Source: JACQPU01 sp039961715 (lineage in GTDB: Bacteria > Bacteroidota > Ignavibacteria > UBA10030). From it: DNA of 64,000 bases. The number at the start of each line of letters is the position of its first letter. Position 1 is the stretch's first letter. Under the pieces are notes generated by a model that saw only the letters and a program-made list of their open reading frames with translations, did not search any database and was not told where the DNA came from. The position numbers and the translations under genes were made by a program. Location of the stretch: contig JABRVW010000100.1 in the NCBI GenBank assembly GCA_039961715.1, forward strand, positions 1 to 64,000, given 5' to 3'. Shown here piece after piece: positions 1 to 6,908 of the stretch.

Positions 1-1143
1 CTTATCGTAGGTCTTGCGCTCTCTGCCTTCCATGCCAGTGCTCCTTTCCGTCTGGAAGATACTGGCTTTTCTCTGTGCGCGTCAAATGGGGTAAGCTCCA
101 GGTATAACCCAAGTCTAAGTGAAAAGTTCCATTATGGAGAAAACCTGGGTGAAGTACGATATTCGAATTATGACTCCTACCCCATCAGCACTTCTTTGTC
201 AAACAGCATCATATTTGCGCACAAACGAATCTACGATGCTTCCATTCTGACTCGATTGGCCGATAATCCAAACGATGGACATCCGATTGATTTTAAAGAT
301 CCATGGTTGGAAGACCAGGTAGGCATTGGCGGTGAATACAGGAGCCTAGGAATGAATGTCTCGTTTAAGCCGGTTGCGTATGATCCGCAGAATCCTCACA
401 ACCTCGGCATCAACACCCCCTACAAAGGCGTGTTCCTGAATGAAAATCCAGCCTTCGACCCGCAACGTCCAAGCTACTGGGTGAAAGCTCCCTTCACAAA
501 GCTCATTAACGGATTTACCTCTTATCGCCAAAGCCTTACGGCGACGGGAGCTTCTTTCGAAAACGCCTCCGCAGAATCAACCCGAGTTGTGTTTACCAGC
601 GCGAACGGTGTCGTAACCGCAACCTACAAAGCTCACCGCGGTTCATCGGTCTCCACGGCCACAGGTGCAAATGGACAGCGGAAACTCATTTCAGATGCGC
701 CGGCATCTCTCTACGACCTTGTCTATGAATCTGCAGGGGAGATCTGGTGGACAAGATACGATAACTCCCTGAATGTCGTCGTTGCTGAAACCAGGATCAG
801 CACCGGAGCTGGCAACTGCAGTTATCCGTCACTCGCAAGAATCGGCACAAATCTCTATGCCGTCTGGCAACGATACAACCCATCCACCAACCTCTATAGA
901 ATCGAATATGCCAAATATAGTCCCTCTAGCTGGACATCGCCTGTTGACATCGGCTGGGCCGAGTACAATGCCTCTTACAATCCCGCCCCTGTCATCGCGG
1001 CCTACTCACAGCAACGGGCATCAACTACGTTCAGATCGAAGTGGTCTGGAACCAGTCTCCTACGACCCTTGCCACCAACTGCTCGCATACCAGCGGGAGC
1101 TCCTGGCTTGGACAGTCGACGTTCTCGGGAAACGGCTTGCTAA
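1..1143 (+). CDS. T9SS-secreted beta-propeller-like protein, 5' part before a frameshift (start lies outside window)
   Basis: This reading frame is open from the first base of the window, so the true start lies upstream. The first residues (LIVGLALSAFHASA) look like the end of a signal peptide. The body has repeats such as EIWWTRYD, LYAVWQRYN and YAKYSPSSW, typical of secreted beta-propeller or sialidase-like folds. The frame stops at 1141-1143, but similarity of style breaks down after about position 1008 (residues AAYSQ). The sensible continuation (GINYVQIEVVWNQS) is in the +2 frame relative to this one. I therefore read 1-2684 as one gene interrupted by a one- or two-base indel, either a real pseudogene or an assembly error. 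Function is unknown beyond secretion. Confidence 0.6.
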   Translation, partial: LIVGLALSAFHASAPFRLEDTGFSLCASNGVSSRYNPSLSEKFHYGENLGEVRYSNYDSYPISTSLSNSIIFAHKRIYDASILTRLADNPNDGHPIDFKDPWLEDQVGIGGEYRSLGMNVSFKPVAYDPQNPHNLGINTPYKGVFLNENPAFDPQRPSYWVKAPFTKLINGFTSYRQSLTATGASFENASAESTRVVFTSANGVVTATYKAHRGSSVSTATGANGQRKLISDAPASLYDLVYESAGEIWWTRYDNSLNVVVAETRISTGAGNCSYPSLARIGTNLYAVWQRYNPSTNLYRIEYAKYSPSSWTSPVDIGWAEYNASYNPAPVIAAYSQQRASTTFRSKWSGTSLLRPLPPTARIPAGAPGLDSRRSRETAC

Positions 1144-2684
1144 GACCATCCTTGTCTCCGATGGTCCGGTATCAAACCTACGCATGGATTGCAACGGTTG
1201 CTCTTGCGACTGACGATAACTACAGAATCTACCTGAGACACAACGACCGTCTGGAGTCGGGGGGTGGACAGGAACCGAGAATAGGCGGCATTCGCACGTC
1301 ACCTCTGGGTGTCTCAGGGGTCTCGACAGCTTCAGAATGGACCACAGCACAGGAGATTCCCGGCAGTTACAGCGCCGGCGGTGGAGTGAGGCAAGCTCAT
1401 GCCGCTCATTCGATGAATAACACCAGGATCTATGTTGCCTGGCAAAGCCCGTCAGCCGTGCATTTGGTGAGCAAATACCTTCCGAACGGGACCTGGTCAA
1501 CGATCTACTCGATCTACCCCACATATTCCCTTGACCACTCTCCCCACGTCTCCGTCCTTGGAAGCTCGAATGATGCCATTGTGGCCTATAACGACAGGGA
1601 CACACAGGACAAGGTGTCGGTTGTCAGGATCACAACGGCGGGCCAGGGTTTTTATCTCACAAGCCAGGCATCAGTGAAAAACCCCCAGATTTCAACGGCA
1701 GAAACTCCACCAAATACTGTACGGTTCGTCAATTCGACTCTCTCCGGCCCACCCTATGAGCTCAGGAACAACCTGTCACCCGTCTCGAGCTTTCAGGATA
1801 TGAAAGACCACTTCCTCGCAAAGGAACAAAGCGAAAGCAGGTTTGAACCCCTGAGGGCCTTCGGCAGAAAACTCACCGCCTATGACAGCCTGACGGGCAG
1901 GTATTGGGAGCTCGAGATGAGGTTTGTATCCCTTGCCAGAGGTGGACAGCTTATGGACGTGCCTTTTGTGGCCGTCAACGACACGATGCCGGAGCTGGAA
2001 CTGGGTGACCCCCTGAGATACCTGGCAACAGAGGAGTTTGATGTGACTTCCACAACCGAGAGCTTTCAGGCCCAAGTGCGGTTCTCGATCTCACAGCCTG
2101 TATCATCGTCGGTCCGGGAATCCGGAAGTGTCCGGATTACGCTCAAAGACAGGACCTCAGGCGCCGATGTAGCCACCCTTGGCGATATCACCATTCCGAG
2201 CGACAGCGCCGAATGGTCCCGGAGCATTCGTGTAAACCTCCCGGCCCTTCGGGGCAAGAGGCTCAAACTGCAGGCATCTATGGAAAGCCCTGGTGACAAC
2301 GCACACACCGTCTACGCTCTCCATCATCTCCTGAAACGATCCTCTCAGCTCGCCAACACCCTGCTGGAGCGCGAGGATGTCATCACGGTCGATCCAGTGC
2401 CGCAAGACTTCTTCCTGGGTCAGAACTATCCCAATCCGTTCAATCCGGAAACATCGATCAGCTACGATCTCCCGGAAGCGGGACACGTGCGAATCGACAT
2501 CTATGACATCCTGGGAAGGTTCATCGCCACGCTTGTTGACGGACAGAAGAATGCAGGGCACCACACAACGAGCTGGAACACCAACGGGCTTCCTTCAGGA
2601 ACATTCATGTACCGCATGACCTTCATCTCGTTGAGTTCACGCGAGACCAGGACAATAGCAAGGAAGATGATTCTGGCCCGATAG
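1041..2684 (+). CDS. T9SS-secreted beta-propeller-like protein, 3' part with Por secretion C-terminal sorting domain
   Basis: This is the downstream part of the gene that begins before the window. The coding signal in this frame starts near 1008; the GTG at 1041 is only the first possible start codon and has no ribosome binding site, so it probably does not initiate independently. Propeller-like blades continue (RIYVAWQSPSAVHLV, NDAIVAYNDRD). The last about 80 residues contain NYPNPFNPETSISYDLPEAG, DIYDILGRFIATLVDG and an ending in YRMTF, which is the type IX secretion system type A sorting domain (TIGR04183 style). It marks the protein for export across the outer membrane and cell-surface attachment or release. 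Substrate or ligand is unknown. Confidence 0.7.
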   Translation: MVWNQSPTTLATNCSHTSGSSWLGQSTFSGNGLLRPSLSPMVRYQTYAWIATVALATDDNYRIYLRHNDRLESGGGQEPRIGGIRTSPLGVSGVSTASEWTTAQEIPGSYSAGGGVRQAHAAHSMNNTRIYVAWQSPSAVHLVSKYLPNGTWSTIYSIYPTYSLDHSPHVSVLGSSNDAIVAYNDRDTQDKVSVVRITTAGQGFYLTSQASVKNPQISTAETPPNTVRFVNSTLSGPPYELRNNLSPVSSFQDMKDHFLAKEQSESRFEPLRAFGRKLTAYDSLTGRYWELEMRFVSLARGGQLMDVPFVAVNDTMPELELGDPLRYLATEEFDVTSTTESFQAQVRFSISQPVSSSVRESGSVRITLKDRTSGADVATLGDITIPSDSAEWSRSIRVNLPALRGKRLKLQASMESPGDNAHTVYALHHLLKRSSQLANTLLEREDVITVDPVPQDFFLGQNYPNPFNPETSISYDLPEAGHVRIDIYDILGRFIATLVDGQKNAGHHTTSWNTNGLPSGTFMYRMTFISLSSRETRTIARKMILAR

Positions 2685-2742
2685 CTCCTTTGTGCATCAC
2701 GGCCCCGGACGGCTTCCCGAAGCCCATTCCCTGACGATTCCC

Positions 2743-2772
2743 GAAATCCCTCAGGATTTCACCCCGAGGTGA
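2743..2772. other. Overlapping hairpins between the T9SS gene and deoC
   Basis: Two inverted repeats overlap: GAAATCC/GGATTTC with a 4-base loop (2743-2760) and TCACC/GGTGA with a 4-base loop (2759-2772). Neither is followed by a T run, so they are not convincing intrinsic terminators. The rest of the 181-base gap (2685-2865) shows nothing else I can name. Confidence 0.3.
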
Positions 2773-2865
2773 TTTCAGGAGTCGAACCTCGAATCGTGTC
2801 CGGAACAACATGGCCCATACCGCCGATTTCCTTTTCTTCCCGATTTCGCGTATCTTATTCCCTGC

Positions 2866-3729
2866 ATGGATAAGCAAACGATTCTGAGGCTCATCGAGGA
2901 AGTTCTCCGCGAAACCAACGCGCATACGTGTTGCCATGACGGGGTGTGTTCGGACAACCTGTGCGTCGTGCACAACAAGGAGGGCGTGCAGAACGTCGTC
3001 CGCAGCGGGGCCGACCGGATTTCCGCCGGCGTCGGGGTCTCGGGACAACCGATCGACAAGGCCATCGCCGCCATGATCGATCACACTCTGCTGAAGCCGG
3101 AAGCAACAGTGGCACAGATCGAAACGCTCTGTGCTGAGGCCAAACAGTACGGGTTCGCGAGCGTGTGCATCAATCCGTCCTACGTTCGTCTCTGCGCGAG
3201 GCTTCTGCGGGACACTGCCGTCAAGGTCTGCACAGTGGTTGGATTCCCCCTCGGCGCGACGTCAACCGAGACCAAGGCCTTCGAGGCCGAGAGGGCCATT
3301 CAGGACGGAGCGCGCGAAATCGACATGGTGATCAATGTGGGCATGTTGAAGTCAGGCGAGTATAAGTATGTGGAAAACGATATTGCGGCAGTCGCGCGCG
3401 TCGTGAAGCGCCACGGCGCCCTGCTGAAGGTCATCATCGAAACCGGACTGCTCTCGGACGAGGAGAAAGTGAAAGCGTGTCTGCTGGCAAAGAGCGCGGG
3501 GGCTAACTTCGTGAAGACGTCAACGGGATTCTCCAAGGGTGGAGCCACCACAGGAGATATCGCTCTCATGAGAAAGGTTGTGGGATCGTCGCTGGGGGTG
3601 AAGGCCTCGGGTGGCGTAAGGACCCATGAAGACGCGAAGGCACTCATCGAAAGCGGGGCGGACAGAATCGGAGCCAGTGCGAGCGTGATGATTGTGACAG
3701 GGGAAAAAGCAGCACCAAGTACCTATTGA
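2866..3729 (+). CDS. deoC: Deoxyribose-phosphate aldolase with N-terminal BMC encapsulation-peptide-like helix
   Basis: DeoC splits 2-deoxy-D-ribose 5-phosphate into acetaldehyde and glyceraldehyde 3-phosphate. The catalytic core starts near residue 68 (IDHTLLKPEAT). It has the Schiff-base lysine at K217 in KTSTGF, the CTVVGFPLGA segment, and KASGGVRT for phosphate binding. At 287 residues it is about 65 longer than a usual DeoC. The extra N-terminus opens with TILRLIEEVLRET, an amphipathic helix with hydrophobics at positions 6, 7, 9, 10, 13 and 14. It is followed by a Cys-containing linker (C22, C23, C28, C33). That helix-plus-linker layout is how bacterial microcompartment cargo is targeted to shells, and BMC-P shell genes lie beside deoB at 56942-57491. 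The targeting role is inference. No clear Shine-Dalgarno precedes the ATG. Confidence 0.93.
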   Translation: MDKQTILRLIEEVLRETNAHTCCHDGVCSDNLCVVHNKEGVQNVVRSGADRISAGVGVSGQPIDKAIAAMIDHTLLKPEATVAQIETLCAEAKQYGFASVCINPSYVRLCARLLRDTAVKVCTVVGFPLGATSTETKAFEAERAIQDGAREIDMVINVGMLKSGEYKYVENDIAAVARVVKRHGALLKVIIETGLLSDEEKVKACLLAKSAGANFVKTSTGFSKGGATTGDIALMRKVVGSSLGVKASGGVRTHEDAKALIESGADRIGASASVMIVTGEKAAPSTY

Positions 3730-3756
3730 AGGCCGATCTTGGAAGCCAAAACGAGG

Positions 3757-3822
3757 ATGAAAATTCGAAATACAAAACACGAAGCTCGAAACAAGCACAA
3801 AATGCGAAATCCAAAACCGTAT
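3757..3822 (+). repeat. A-rich repeat with about 9-base period (cgaaa motif) in front of lipoprotein gene
   Basis: A purine-rich stretch with almost no G/T alternation repeats the words ttcgaaata, cacgaagct, cgaaacaag and gcgaaatcc at about 9-base spacing. If translated it gives a KxRN-type peptide repeat (KIRNTK, HEARNK, HKMRN). Such repeats are seen as dispersed elements in environmental bacterial genomes. It sits exactly where the start of the next gene must be, so it blurs start assignment. Confidence 0.5.
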
Positions 3823-4347
3823 AATGCCATTTCATGCGTCTTGAGCGTTTTGGGCCTCTTCCTCGCAGGGTGCACGCCGGGTGGGCAGATGCTGAACGAC
3901 GAGCAGAACGGAACGAGAGAAAAGGCTCCGCTGGCCTACTACGAAGCCACGCTGAGGCCGTCGGAGTTCGATGAGGAAGTCGAAATAGTCCGCCAGACCC
4001 ACGAGCGTCAGGGGGAATCGGTGACCCCCTTCGACCTGCCCTCCGACAGCACGGTGGTGGAAACAGTGGAAGTGCAGGGGTTCAGAATACAGGTCTTTGC
4101 CTCGGCGAGCATTGACGAGGCCGCAGCTGCACGGGAATCTGCGCGCACGAAGGTGGGAAGCGATTCTGTGTATGTGGTCTATGATCCGCCCGTCTACAAG
4201 GTCCGGGTGGGGGACTACGCAACGCGCCTGGAGGCCAATCAGCGTCTTCCGCGCATTGTCAACCTGGGATTCCCCGACGCCTGGGTCGTATCGGACAGGA
4301 TTACGCTTCGCAGAATCACGCGCATTCCACGCCAGGGAGACGAATAA
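3802..4347 (+). CDS. SPOR-domain lipoprotein
   Basis: The protein starts with a short basic segment and a hydrophobic stretch ending in the lipobox LAGC (cysteine 24 with this start), so it should be an outer-membrane or periplasmic lipoprotein. The C-terminal about 70 residues (GFRIQVFASAS to PDAWVV) fit the SPOR fold, which binds denuded peptidoglycan glycan strands at division sites. Three in-frame starts exist: TTG 3739, ATG 3757 and ATG 3802. I chose 3802 because residues upstream are translated repeat, but 3757 has AGG immediately before it and cannot be excluded. The middle (residues 30-90) is acidic and probably disordered. The gene converges with the acyl-CoA synthetase gene. Confidence 0.75.
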   Translation: MRNPKPYNAISCVLSVLGLFLAGCTPGGQMLNDEQNGTREKAPLAYYEATLRPSEFDEEVEIVRQTHERQGESVTPFDLPSDSTVVETVEVQGFRIQVFASASIDEAAAARESARTKVGSDSVYVVYDPPVYKVRVGDYATRLEANQRLPRIVNLGFPDAWVVSDRITLRRITRIPRQGDE

Positions 4348-4445
4348 AAAAGTCTCACTCGTTGGGGGGATGGGCCGTCAAGAGCCGAGTTCGGAAGTCT
4401 CCCATCTGCGACAATCTGCTCAAGTCTGCAATACCATCTGCGCCG

Positions 4446-6263
4446 TTACACCACATCCTCATACATCTTCTCAATCAATCCCGCGTACTTCTCCTCAACA
4501 ACCTTCCGCTTTACTTTCAGCGTGGGCGTGATTTCGCCTGATTCGACCGTCAGGGGCTTGTCCAGAAGCTCGAAGCGGCGTACGCGCTCAAACGCCGGCA
4601 AATCCTTCTGAATCCTCTCAATCTCCTTCTTGAACATCTCTCTAATGGAGTCGCTCGCTGTGAGGTCGCGCTCCGAATCGAAGAGGAGTCCGTTTTGGTG
4701 AGCGTATTCCTTTACAATCTCGAACTCCGGCACAATGAGAGCCGTCAGGAACATTCTTCCGTCGCCGATCAGAACAAACTGGTCGATGTATTTGCTCGCC
4801 AGGAACAGGTTTTCGATTGGCTGGGGGGCGATGTTCTTGCCTCCCGAGCTCACGAACAAATGCTTCTTCCGGTCTGTGATCATCAGATGTCCACCTTCGT
4901 CGAAATGGCCGATGTCCCCCGTGTGGAACCATCCGTCCTTGTCGATCACCTCTTCCGTTGCCTTCTTATTGTTGTAATATCCCACCATGATGTTCGGTCC
5001 CCGCGCAAGGATCTCTCCATCCTCGGCGATCTTGATTTCCACCCCGGGAATGGGTTTGCCCACGGTGCCGAACTTGTAGTCGTCCAGACGGTTGACGGTG
5101 AGCACGGGTGAGGTCTCCGTCAATCCATATCCTTCGATGATCTGAATTCCCATTGCCTCGAAGAATTCTCCAAGCATTTTCGGCAAGGCCGCCCCGCCCG
5201 AGACAAAGAAGCGTATGCGCCCCCCGGTGCGCTCTTTGAGCTTGGAATACACAAGCTTCGAGGCCAGGCTGTGCTGGAGCCTGAGGAACGGTGAAACCCT
5301 GCCGGACCTCTTTGCGGCGGCCATTTCCTTGCCGAGCGCCAGGGCCCAGTGAAAGATCTTTTGTCGGGGAGCGGGACTGCTGTCGACCTGTTTCATGAGC
5401 CTGTTGTAGATGCGCTCGAACAACCTCGGCACTGTTGTGACGACCGTGGGGTGAACCTCGAGCAGGTTGTCGCGTACGGTTTCGACACTCTCCGCGTAGG
5501 CGACCGTGACGCCACAGGCCATGGTGGTGTAGTATCCCGCCATTCGCTCAAACGAATGACAGAGAGGCAGGAACGAAAGGAGCGTGTCGGTTTCGCCGAA
5601 CGGTATCACGTCGGCGGAAGCCTTGATGTTTGACACCAGGTTCTTGTGGGTGAGCATCACGCCCTTGGGGTTCCCTGTCGTGCCGGAGGTATAGATAAAC
5701 GTCAGCAGATCGTCCGGTTTGACGCGGGCCATGGATTCGTGCAGAAGGTCGGGGTGGGATTGGCCAAGGGCATCTCCCATTTCGTACATGCGCGAGAAGG
5801 AAAGCACGTCTTCCCCCGCGGTGACACCTTTGTCCGACATGACGGCGACGTGTTCCAGGGTTTTCACGTCGCTCCGAATGCGCTGAATCTTGTTCAGTTG
5901 CATCTGGTTCGACACGATCGCCATCCGGATGCCCGCATCATTATAAATATATTCGATCTGTTTGGGGGTGAGGGTGGGATAGATGGGAACATTTATGATA
6001 CCGAGAATGACCATGGCCATGTCGGCAATGACCCATTCGGGACGATTTTCGGAGACGATCGAGAGACGGTCACCCTTTTTCATGCCGAGGGAGGCGAGGC
6101 CGAGGGCGAAGCGTTCAACCTGGCGTCGGTACTCTGCATGGGTAATGGAGCGGTATGTGCCATCGGTCTTGTACTGCAGCATCGGGCGTCCCGAATGTTC
6201 GTACTTCCGGGTGATTCGATCGAACATTTCGGCGATGGTTGAGAATTCGACGACAACAGACAT
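4446..6263 (-). CDS. Long-chain fatty acid--CoA ligase (AMP-forming)
   Basis: An ANL-superfamily adenylating enzyme of 605 residues that activates long-chain fatty acids with ATP and CoA, normally at the inner face of the cytoplasmic membrane. Visible motifs in order are the P-loop-like YTSGTTGNPKGVMLTH, EGYGLTETSP, the GWFHTGDIG hinge region and DRKKHLFVSSGGKNIAP, where the C-terminal lid starts. The FAA1-type C-terminus (IQKDLPAFERVRRFELL) is present. I set the start at 6263 because a perfect AGGAGG lies 7 bases upstream (6271-6276 on the plus strand). A longer open frame to 6353 has no such site. It is monocistronic, divergent from nrdJ and convergent with the SPOR gene. Confidence 0.93.
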   Translation of the reverse strand: MSVVVEFSTIAEMFDRITRKYEHSGRPMLQYKTDGTYRSITHAEYRRQVERFALGLASLGMKKGDRLSIVSENRPEWVIADMAMVILGIINVPIYPTLTPKQIEYIYNDAGIRMAIVSNQMQLNKIQRIRSDVKTLEHVAVMSDKGVTAGEDVLSFSRMYEMGDALGQSHPDLLHESMARVKPDDLLTFIYTSGTTGNPKGVMLTHKNLVSNIKASADVIPFGETDTLLSFLPLCHSFERMAGYYTTMACGVTVAYAESVETVRDNLLEVHPTVVTTVPRLFERIYNRLMKQVDSSPAPRQKIFHWALALGKEMAAAKRSGRVSPFLRLQHSLASKLVYSKLKERTGGRIRFFVSGGAALPKMLGEFFEAMGIQIIEGYGLTETSPVLTVNRLDDYKFGTVGKPIPGVEIKIAEDGEILARGPNIMVGYYNNKKATEEVIDKDGWFHTGDIGHFDEGGHLMITDRKKHLFVSSGGKNIAPQPIENLFLASKYIDQFVLIGDGRMFLTALIVPEFEIVKEYAHQNGLLFDSERDLTASDSIREMFKKEIERIQKDLPAFERVRRFELLDKPLTVESGEITPTLKVKRKVVEEKYAGLIEKMYEDVV

Positions 6264-6597
6264 TGAGAAACCTCCTGGTAATCTTCCCCGGTTTCGCCCC
6301 GTTCCGTGTGACCGGGAGCACGCAAAAGTACACGGCAGGCGGTCCAGATTCAAGCGATTTCGCGGACGAGGCCTCGGCGTAGAACCCCCTCACGGGCTCA
6401 TCGGGTTGTCAACAGGATTTCCACGGGACCTTCAAGTTGACCTTGAACTTCCCGGCGGCGTCAAGTAAAGCCTTTACAGCAACTTACATCATTTTGTCTT
6501 ACACGCAAGTCTCCCGGGCCATGCAAGGGGTGTGCCAGCAACGTGTGGATATCTTTTGAAAAAATATGCGTGAAGTTTTGCCCTGTTCAAAATCCAC
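6264..6597. other. Intergenic region upstream of nrdJ promoter, no gene recognised
   Basis: This is the divergent spacer between the acyl-CoA synthetase start and the nrdJ promoter. I see no credible coding region, no tRNA and no NrdR-type box. Open frames through it on both strands lack ribosome sites and resemble no known family. Confidence 0.5.
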
Positions 6598-6626
6598 TTG
6601 ACAAAGCTTCGGTAAGCGCTTATATT
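6598..6626 (+). promoter_or_regulatory. Sigma-70-type promoter of nrdJ
   Basis: TTGACA (6598-6603), a 17-base spacer and TATATT (6621-6626) form an almost perfect housekeeping promoter. Transcription should start near 6633, giving a leader of about 275 bases before the nrdJ ATG. Confidence 0.75.
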
Positions 6627-6698
6627 GATGCCCGGTTACACTCGCCGGCGGCGCATCAAGGAAGGCGCCGATTCTTTGATTTCGCGTTTTTCAGGGGA

Positions 6699-6846
6699 CG
6701 TGCGGAAGCTCTCAACCCTCCCTTAATGCCTGGACAGAGAGCGAAGATTGCCGGCCGGCGACTCTGCTCTTCTACAAAAATTCATCAGCGAAAACCTGAA
6801 ATCCTTTCCTGCGGGAAGCTCAGTTCCGCACGAAGGTTCTTTTTTC
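6699..6846 (+). promoter_or_regulatory. Structured nrdJ leader: mutually exclusive antiterminator and terminator hairpins (candidate attenuator/riboswitch)
   Basis: CGTGCGGAA (6699-6707) is perfectly complementary over 9 bases to TTCCGCACG (6824-6832). The same 3' arm can instead pair locally: TGCGG (6810-6814) with CCGCA (6826-6830), flanked by CCTT (6803-6806) and AAGG (6833-6836), followed by a T-rich tract (6837-6846). The two pairings exclude each other, which is the classic antiterminator/terminator design. Inside the long-range stem, GCTCTC (6708-6713) pairs perfectly with GAGAGC (6737-6742), and GAAGA (6743-6747) can pair with TCTTC (6768-6772). So the element looks like a multi-branched aptamer. 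I find no cobalamin-riboswitch B12 box. A computationally predicted nrdJ RNA motif exists in the literature, but I cannot compare this sequence with it. Confidence 0.5.
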
Positions 6847-6908
6847 TTGTGCAGATATGATTGTACCCTTTCACCCACCACTTCATTCTTAAGCGAGGAG
6901 ACCACCCC

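Noticed and set aside
2770..2800. Another T-arm-like stretch (GAGGTTCGACTCC) on the minus strand upstream of deoC
   Set aside because: Only three of five stem pairs form, and no other tRNA arms are present.
3739..3801. Longer N-terminus for the SPOR lipoprotein
   Set aside because: The added residues are translated repeat and would put a charged segment before the lipoprotein signal; kept only as an alternative.
6598..6860. Open frame through the nrdJ leader (GTG 6543 to 6860) as a leader gene
   Set aside because: It has no ribosome binding site, begins upstream of the likely transcription start, and the region is better explained by RNA structure.
6627..6908. Cobalamin riboswitch before the B12-dependent nrdJ
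   Set aside because: The conserved B12 box and the GCCACTG core were not found.
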